Positions 12,914 to 16,793 of a stretch of DNA of 16,793 nt are shown here, in pieces. Source of the DNA: an uncultured Veillonella sp. (GTDB taxonomy: Bacteria; Bacillota; Negativicutes; Veillonellales; Veillonellaceae). A model generated the notes under the pieces. The model saw only the letters and a list, made by a program, of their open reading frames with translations, ran no database searches and had not been told where the DNA came from. A program made the translations under genes and the position numbers. The number at the start of each line of letters is the position of its first letter. Position 1 is the stretch's first letter. The stretch covers positions 1 through 16,793 of the forward strand of contig NZ_UQYC01000042.1 in assembly GCF_900545205.1 (NCBI RefSeq). The letters are read 5' to 3'.

Positions 12914-12934
12914 AATTTACCAATTGGGTAAATT
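12914..12934. promoter_or_regulatory. higBA operator 2
   Basis: AATTTACC-AATTG-GGTAAATT, perfect 8-bp arms with a 5-bp spacer, just upstream of the -35 box. The centre-to-centre distance to operator 1 is 56 bp. Confidence 0.75.
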
Positions 12935-13038
12935 TAATAACGCTATGTAGTATCAAAAATCATGTATGCTATTAATAATTAATATTGAAATTTTTCATTT
13001 TTGTAGCTTAGGTTACATTATTACGTGTTAAAATAGTT

Positions 13039-13044
13039 TATACT
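13039..13044 (+). promoter_or_regulatory. -10 box of the reductase operon
   Basis: TATACT, with transcription expected near 13051. The -35 position (CATTAT at 17 bp) is poor, which would suit a promoter needing an activator. It shares the 463-bp divergent gap (12795-13257) with the higBA promoter. Confidence 0.4.
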
Positions 13045-13050
13045 AGGAAC

Positions 13051-13180
13051 ATCAGGTCAGTATTTAATACCCGTACTGATCGTTACGCCGGGTTTTGATG
13101 AGGCATCGCCTAGTTGATCTCATCACGCTGTTCGTATACGTGCGAAGCTTTCACAAAACCCAACGGCGTATATTTTTTAC
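13051..13180 (+). ncRNA. Structured leader / candidate attenuator of the reductase operon
   Basis: First hairpin: TCAGTA (13057-13062) with TACTGA (13074-13079). Then a closing helix ACGCCG plus GGTTTTG (13085-13097) pairs with CAAAACC (13154-13160) and CGGCGT (13164-13169) with a 3-nt bulge. It encloses two arms, ATGAG/CTCAT (13098-13102, 13119-13123) and TTCG/CGAA (13131-13134, 13143-13146), making a three-way junction. TTTTTT (13173-13178) follows the closing helix, as in a terminator. ACCCG in the first hairpin's loop (13069-13073) can pair with CGGGT (13089-13093) in the closing helix, giving an alternative fold. It does not match any riboswitch class I can recall. It ends about 80 nt before the start codon. 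Confidence 0.55.
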
Positions 13181-13257
13181 AAACAAAGAATCACATAGAT
13201 TAACTAAGTAGTTTTAGCCACTATTCTCCGCAGAGAGGGCTCGAGAAAGGATTTAAC

Positions 13258-14214
13258 ATGGCACAAATTGCAGCAAATTTACAACGCATTAAAAACGGTC
13301 AACGCCGTTATGCAATTACACCTCGCGTTCCTGCAGGTTTCATTCAACCTGAACAATTACAAAAATATATCGACGTAGCTAATGAGTTCGGCGCCGTTCT
13401 TAAATTGACTGGCAGCCAACGCATTATGATTACGAATTTGAAAGCAGAAGACGTAGATAAAGCTTGGGAAATGCTCGGCATGGAGCCAGCGTACACTGTA
13501 TCTAATCGCGTGCGCAGCGTAAAAATCTGTCCAGGTACTACATTCTGTAAACGCGCTAAACAAGATAGCGTACATCTTGGCATGCAAATCGAGCGCAAAT
13601 ATTTGTCTCAAGAAATGCCAAGCAAAATGAAAATCGGTGTGTCCGGTTGTCTTAACTCTTGTACTGAAAGCCGCATGAAAGATGTGGGCATCATCGGTAC
13701 TGTAGAGGGCTGGAATGTTTACGCTGGCGGTAGCGGCGGTGCTCATCCACGCATCGGCGACCTCATCGCTGAAGTAACAACTGAAAAAGAAGCTCTTGCA
13801 TTAGTAGATCGTATCATTGCATACTATAAAGAAAATGCACAAATCGAGCGTATGGGCGAATTCATTGACCGCATTGGTTTAGAGGCTTTCAAAGCAGCTG
13901 TATTAGGCGACCTTGAAGGTGCTACAGCTGAAAGCAAATCCGATGAACCAGCTGTGTTCTTACCTGGTCATGGCAACGACCCTGAACCAGAAGCACCACG
14001 CCTCGAAGCAGGTGCCCCTATTACACCAGATACAATCATTCGCGATATCGTAGATACATATCCAAATGTTGTACCTGTGTTACAAAGCATCGGCATGGGT
14101 TGCCTTGGTTGCCCATCTTCTACGGCTGAACCATTATGGCAAGCTGCAGAAATTCACGGTGTTAATGTATACGATTTAGTTCAAAAATTAGAAACAGCAC
14201 GAAAAGGAGCTTAA
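13258..14214 (+). CDS. Siroheme/[4Fe-4S] nitrite/sulfite reductase-like protein with C-terminal DUF1858
   Basis: 318 residues from ATG at 13258, with AAAGGA 7 nt upstream. Residues 14-75 are a ferredoxin-like half domain of nitrite/sulfite reductases (QRRYAITPRVPAGFIQPEQL, then TGSQRIMI). Residues 82-170 are the siroheme/Fe-S domain, with four cysteines arranged C91-x5-C97 and C131-x3-C135, in CPGTTFCKRA and SGCLNSCTES. This size fits the small assimilatory-type sulfite reductases of anaerobes; the electron acceptor here (sulfite, nitrite or other) cannot be told from sequence. A Pro- and acid-rich linker (about 225-253) leads to a DUF1858 domain (254-314) with the redox pair C282-GLG-like C285 in GMGCLGCP, often seen with hybrid-cluster proteins. 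It forms an operon with the next gene (one base between stop and start). The leader suggests attenuation control. Confidence 0.9.
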   Translation: MAQIAANLQRIKNGQRRYAITPRVPAGFIQPEQLQKYIDVANEFGAVLKLTGSQRIMITNLKAEDVDKAWEMLGMEPAYTVSNRVRSVKICPGTTFCKRAKQDSVHLGMQIERKYLSQEMPSKMKIGVSGCLNSCTESRMKDVGIIGTVEGWNVYAGGSGGAHPRIGDLIAEVTTEKEALALVDRIIAYYKENAQIERMGEFIDRIGLEAFKAAVLGDLEGATAESKSDEPAVFLPGHGNDPEPEAPRLEAGAPITPDTIIRDIVDTYPNVVPVLQSIGMGCLGCPSSTAEPLWQAAEIHGVNVYDLVQKLETARKGA

Positions 14215-14215
14215 T

Positions 14216-14881
14216 ATGTCCGCATTCTTAGGTCACATCCATTACTGGTTATATCGTAAAATTCAATTGCTCGTAGAGCGTGAAAACTTGATTTTAGAGA
14301 AAACAACTAAGGTTGTTGATGATTTGGCAGAGGAATTGCACTCCATCTCCGTAGATACTTACGGTGAGCCAATCAACCCAAGTATTCCTCTGGAAAACAT
14401 CATCGATCATGGTAATATCCATGGCTGGTTGTCAAACCAAATCAACATTGCATCCGTTCGCGAAGCAGCTTTCATCAAAGATTTGCTCGACACTAACTCC
14501 GGCGACGAAGCGGTGAACGTAGTAACAGCTATTCTTGATGCGTTTGCTGTACAAGGCCAAGCATGTGGCGTTGTGGCACAAGATAACCTTGAAGAACACA
14601 CAGCTCCAGCAATTTACAATGCGTTGCAAAACTTCTACGTAAATGGCATGCCTTGCGATGGTGGTGACCAAGTTGTTTCTGAAAGCCCAGATGAATTTAC
14701 ATGGGTTGGGGATCACAGATTACAAGCAGGCTACTGGCGTACAGCGGGCGTTGACCCTAAGTTCATGGCATTAGCGTACCAAACATGGTTCGAAGCCTTT
14801 GTAAAAGCGGTAGATCCAAACTTTGAACTTGTAACGACTGAAGAAAACGGCACACGTTTATACTCCATTCGTAAAAAATAA
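14216..14881 (+). CDS. Conserved hypothetical partner of the reductase-like protein
   Basis: 221 residues from ATG at 14216, with AAAGGAG 8 nt upstream that overlaps the end of the preceding gene, so translation is probably coupled. Family not recognised with confidence. There is no signal peptide or membrane segment, so it is cytoplasmic. Seen: a His-rich start (FLGHIHYWLYRKIQLL), a helical first half with many acidic residues, two cysteines (C117 in GQACGVV, C147 in GMPCDGGD), and an aromatic C-terminal half (FTWVGDHRLQAGYWRTAGVD). The His residues at 7, 9, 65 and 69 and the GMPCDGGD block could bind metal or a cofactor. Being strictly coupled to the reductase gene, it may be an accessory or electron-transfer partner; this is inference from position only. 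A strong terminator follows. Confidence 0.85.
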   Translation: MSAFLGHIHYWLYRKIQLLVERENLILEKTTKVVDDLAEELHSISVDTYGEPINPSIPLENIIDHGNIHGWLSNQINIASVREAAFIKDLLDTNSGDEAVNVVTAILDAFAVQGQACGVVAQDNLEEHTAPAIYNALQNFYVNGMPCDGGDQVVSESPDEFTWVGDHRLQAGYWRTAGVDPKFMALAYQTWFEAFVKAVDPNFELVTTEENGTRLYSIRKK

Positions 14882-14911
14882 TAGAGTATCTACTCTCAAA
14901 TATATGTACCC

Positions 14912-14941
14912 AAAAACGAGCGTTTAAAGCGCTCGTTTTTT
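14912..14941 (+). terminator. Rho-independent terminator of the reductase operon
   Basis: AAAAACGAGCG (14912-14922) pairs with CGCTCGTTTTT (14930-14940) around a 7-nt loop, with a T-run at its end. About 30 bp after the stop. Confidence 0.88.
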
Positions 14942-15020
14942 CTTGCCCAATATTTGGCTATTTGAGTTTTCTATATATTTCTTCCCTATTTTTTCAAAAC
15001 TGTAGCTATAGGCACAGCAT

Positions 15021-15035
15021 TGATAAGTAATATCA
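15021..15035. promoter_or_regulatory. Possible operator TGATA-N5-TATCA upstream of cupin
   Basis: 5-bp inverted repeat in AT-rich DNA about 105 bp upstream of the cupin start, with TATAAT immediately after it (15038-15043). Short and could be chance. Confidence 0.25.
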
Positions 15036-15138
15036 TTTATAATGTAACCATAAGATAAATACATCATATTATGTATTAACACAACGTAACGTATAAACAT
15101 AAGCTTTCAAAATAAAAGCTAGAATTAGGAGGTCTATT

Positions 15139-15426
15139 ATGGCAGGCACAGTTAATCAAGAATTAGGTTTATTATTCCAAGGTCCTAACTATGTAATCGT
15201 TAAAAAAGGTGGCAAAGCTGGTGAAAAGGTAGAAAAACATAACCATCCAGAAGCTAATGTCATCTTTACAGTAGTTAAAGGTAAAGTACAAGTATTCCTT
15301 AACGAAACTGAAGAACACGTACTCGTTCCAGGCCAAGTATTAGAATTCAACGGCGACAACTACATCCAAGCTACACTTGTAGAAGACAGCGAATTCGTTG
15401 TAAACCTTATTCATAAACCAGAATAA
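15139..15426 (+). CDS. Small single-domain cupin protein
   Basis: 95 residues from ATG at 15139, with AGGAGG 8 nt upstream. The chain is one cupin beta-barrel. Motif 1 is GEKVEKHNHPEANVIFTVVK (G at 28, His34, His36). Motif 2 is LVPGQVLEFNGDN. Only part of the usual metal set is present: His34 and His36 are there, the expected Glu of motif 1 is displaced (Glu38), and the motif 2 His is replaced by Asn or Asp. So either metal binding is weak or the protein binds a small ligand without metal catalysis. It is cytoplasmic, with no signal peptide. It is a single gene, with terminators on both sides, so an independent unit. Substrate cannot be predicted. Confidence 0.9.
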   Translation: MAGTVNQELGLLFQGPNYVIVKKGGKAGEKVEKHNHPEANVIFTVVKGKVQVFLNETEEHVLVPGQVLEFNGDNYIQATLVEDSEFVVNLIHKPE

Positions 15427-15459
15427 AAACTAGTTTAAACATAAACCCTATAAGAAAAA

Positions 15460-15492
15460 GCGGTTAATCGTAATTGATTAACCGCCTTTTTT
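15460..15492. terminator. Bidirectional terminator between cupin and nitroreductase genes
   Basis: GCGGTTAATC (15460-15469) and GATTAACCGC (15476-15485), a 10-bp perfect stem with a 6-nt loop. A T-run (15487-15492) follows on the plus strand and an A-run precedes it, serving the convergent minus-strand gene too. Confidence 0.88.
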
Positions 15493-15565
15493 AGTAAGCT
15501 GCCCGTTTTATATAGTTACTATTTTATGGAGCATATAATTTTGTGGAGCTTACATTTTGTAGAGC

Positions 15566-16087
15566 TTAAAAGGAATTATATATTGTTAGCTCACTTACAT
15601 CAGACCGTTTTGTATGGCCCGGTGCAGGTACGCAGTCTGGATGTGGGTATCCAATAGGAAAGATGGCTACAGGTATGATAGTATCTGGCAAGTTATAAGC
15701 CGTACGCACTTTAGCGGGATCAAAATGAGCAATCCATGTTGTACCGAGGCCCATATCTGCGACTTGGAACATAATATGAGAGCCTACAATGCTGGCGTCT
15801 ACAGAGCCTAAATCCGCATCATCATATTCTCGCTTCCAGCTCACTTGATTATCGTAACAAACAATAATAGCCAAAGGCGCATTAAAATGACCATTTGTAC
15901 AGTCTTTTAGTTTATTAAGACTATCTGCTGTATTTAATACAAGTAGTCGTTGTGGCTGATAATTATGAGCTGTAGGCGCTAATCTTGCTGCCTCTAAGAT
16001 TATATTTACCTTCTCCTGCTCTACAGGTTTCGTATCAAATTTTCGAACCGAATACCGTTCTGTGGCCAACGCTTTAAAATCCTTCAT
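15566..16087 (-). CDS. Nitroreductase-family flavoprotein
   Basis: 173 residues from ATG at 16087, with AAGGAG about 10 nt upstream. FMN-binding family features: RYSVRKFD (11-18), APTAHNYQPQRLLVL (37-51), GSVDASIVGSHIMFQVADMG (94-113), and GLGTTWIAHF (113-122). Family members form homodimers and use NAD(P)H to reduce nitro groups, quinones, flavins or related compounds; the natural substrate is unknown. Length is typical of the short oxygen-insensitive-like branch in anaerobes. It lies 82 bp after the stop of the Imm48-like gene on the same strand, perhaps co-transcribed, although AT-rich -10-like sequences in the gap would allow its own promoter. Confidence 0.94.
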   Translation of the reverse strand: MKDFKALATERYSVRKFDTKPVEQEKVNIILEAARLAPTAHNYQPQRLLVLNTADSLNKLKDCTNGHFNAPLAIIVCYDNQVSWKREYDDADLGSVDASIVGSHIMFQVADMGLGTTWIAHFDPAKVRTAYNLPDTIIPVAIFPIGYPHPDCVPAPGHTKRSDVSELTIYNSF

Positions 16088-16169
16088 TAGATCTCACTCC
16101 TTAGATGAAATAAGCTAATCTATTTTAAAGAAAACACCTATATAATACTTATAATATATTAATTCGCTA

Positions 16170-16562
16170 TTATAGCTCTCCTTTTACCACTTGAACCACT
16201 TCATTAAAATCCTCTGAAAGGGCATCAAATTCTTGGTCAGAATATAGGAAATAACCTTCTAAACCTCTATGAATAATCGCATTTACTGTTGGGTGAAACT
16301 CTTCATCTGTGGCATCAATGACAAATTGCGTCATTTGATAAGCAACTTCCTCTGAATAAGTAAGTTTATCAATACCAATATGAACCATCAAGGCTTGGAC
16401 ATCCTCTGGTGTAAGGGACTCCTTTTGAGCCGTCCCATTTAACATTCCAAAAATATATGCTGCCGCTAACTGTCTTTCAAGCTCATCCGCTAAATCAATC
16501 GTAACCAAGCTAAGGAATGTATCAACCATTTCCATAACTTCATTCACAATACTCTCTTTCAT
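16170..16562 (-). CDS. Imm48-like protein (possible immunity protein)
   Basis: 130 residues from ATG at 16562, with AAAGGA 6 nt upstream. It is all-helical and acidic with no signal peptide. The segments LAAAYIFGMLNG (32-43), LTPEDVQALMVH, YSEEVAYQMTQFVIDAT, and FHPTVNAIIHRGLEGYF recall the Imm48 family of predicted toxin-immunity proteins. This is from memory of the family pattern and is moderately sure. In that family the protein would bind and block a polymorphic toxin in the cytoplasm. No toxin gene is seen beside it in the window, so it may be an orphan immunity gene or a protein with a different role. It has a promoter with a good -35 (16600-16628). Confidence 0.75.
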   Translation of the reverse strand: MKESIVNEVMEMVDTFLSLVTIDLADELERQLAAAYIFGMLNGTAQKESLTPEDVQALMVHIGIDKLTYSEEVAYQMTQFVIDATDEEFHPTVNAIIHRGLEGYFLYSDQEFDALSEDFNEVVQVVKGEL

Positions 16563-16599
16563 AATAAATCCTTTCTAAAACAGCTTAGATATTATCACA

Positions 16600-16628
16600 A
16601 GCATAGCTATTGAATATAAAACTGACAA
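16600..16628 (-). promoter_or_regulatory. Promoter of the Imm48-like gene
   Basis: On the minus strand, TTGTCA (16623-16628), a 17-bp spacer and TATGCT (16600-16605), about 35-40 bp upstream of the start codon. Confidence 0.55.
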
Positions 16629-16744
16629 ATTTCGCCCCTTAGTTTACATGACAATATTAATACAACTAACAATATGCCATCTCTATACAGACTACTTCTG
16701 TTAATATATTTCTCTATCTTACTATAAAAGTCCTTTAAAATCAT

Positions 16745-16793
16745 AACCACCCGTAGAACGGGTGGTTTGCTCTGACCCTATAAGGGTCTTTCT
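16745..16793. repeat. Two tandem hairpins at right edge, possible IS200/IS605-type end
   Basis: AACCACCCG (16745-16753) pairs with CGGGTGGTT (16759-16767) around TAGAA. GACCCT (16774-16779) pairs with AGGGTC (16783-16788) around ATA. Two short perfect hairpins in a row next to T-rich DNA resemble subterminal palindromes of IS200/IS605-type elements, which lack terminal inverted repeats. No transposase lies within the window, so the element, if real, would extend to the right. A plain terminator is the alternative. Confidence 0.4.

Noticed and set aside
13051..13180. Known riboswitch (TPP, SAM, cobalamin, c-di-GMP) before the reductase operon
   Set aside because: None of the conserved core sequences of these classes that I know are present.
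1..16793. tRNA or rRNA genes
   Set aside because: No cloverleaf or rRNA-like segment was seen on either strand by reading; a covariance scan was not possible.

Overview
The window is chromosomal DNA from a low-GC anaerobe of the Negativicutes, most likely Veillonella or a close relative. This rests on an iron-only hydrogenase, a compact anaerobic sulfite/nitrite-reductase-like protein with a DUF1858 domain, the style of the GyrA protein and the AT-rich spacers. It is recognition from memory, not a database match. Most genes lie on the minus strand. Only the reductase operon and a cupin gene are on the plus strand.

Layout. 1-1193 is the 5' part of an [FeFe]-hydrogenase gene running off the left edge. 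1596-4708 holds three paralogous small secreted proteins (1596-1970, 3487-3852, 4337-4708) with a Fic protein gene (2082-3125) between the first two. The gaps between these genes are packed with inverted repeats. 4794-7268 is gyrA, followed upstream by a RhuM-family gene (7356-8351). 8416-10057 is a tandem pair of paralogous lipoproteins. 10278-11441 is SfsA fused to a GIY-YIG (DUF123) domain. 11618-12794 is a HigBA-type toxin-antitoxin operon whose antitoxin has a degenerate ImmA-like tail. 13258-14881 is a two-gene operon (siroheme/Fe-S reductase-like protein plus an unknown partner) behind a structured leader. 15139-15426 is a small cupin. 15566-16562 holds a nitroreductase and an Imm48-like protein. 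Two tandem hairpins at the right edge resemble the end of a mobile element.

The most unusual signal is a family of palindromic elements in the intergenic gaps at 3.2-4.3 kb and 10.2 kb. Six copies share the sense-strand octamer CTAAGTCG, five of them in the longer form AG(T/C)GA(A/C/G)CTAAGTCG, all in the same orientation and all downstream of minus-strand genes. In the three best copies this sequence sits in the loop of a long stem. The stem sequence differs completely between copies yet stays paired, and each inner stem is nested inside a second perfect inverted repeat at or near the upstream gene's stop codon. A conserved loop on covarying stems suggests a structured 3'-end element rather than simple copies of one repeat.

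Regulatory DNA is unusually legible. The higBA promoter is bracketed by two matching operators of the form AATTTACC-N5-GGTAAATT. The fic promoter has its -10 box between the arms of an 11-bp perfect inverted repeat. The reductase operon has a roughly 200-nt leader with a multi-helix fold ending in a U-tract and a possible alternative pairing, as expected of an attenuator.
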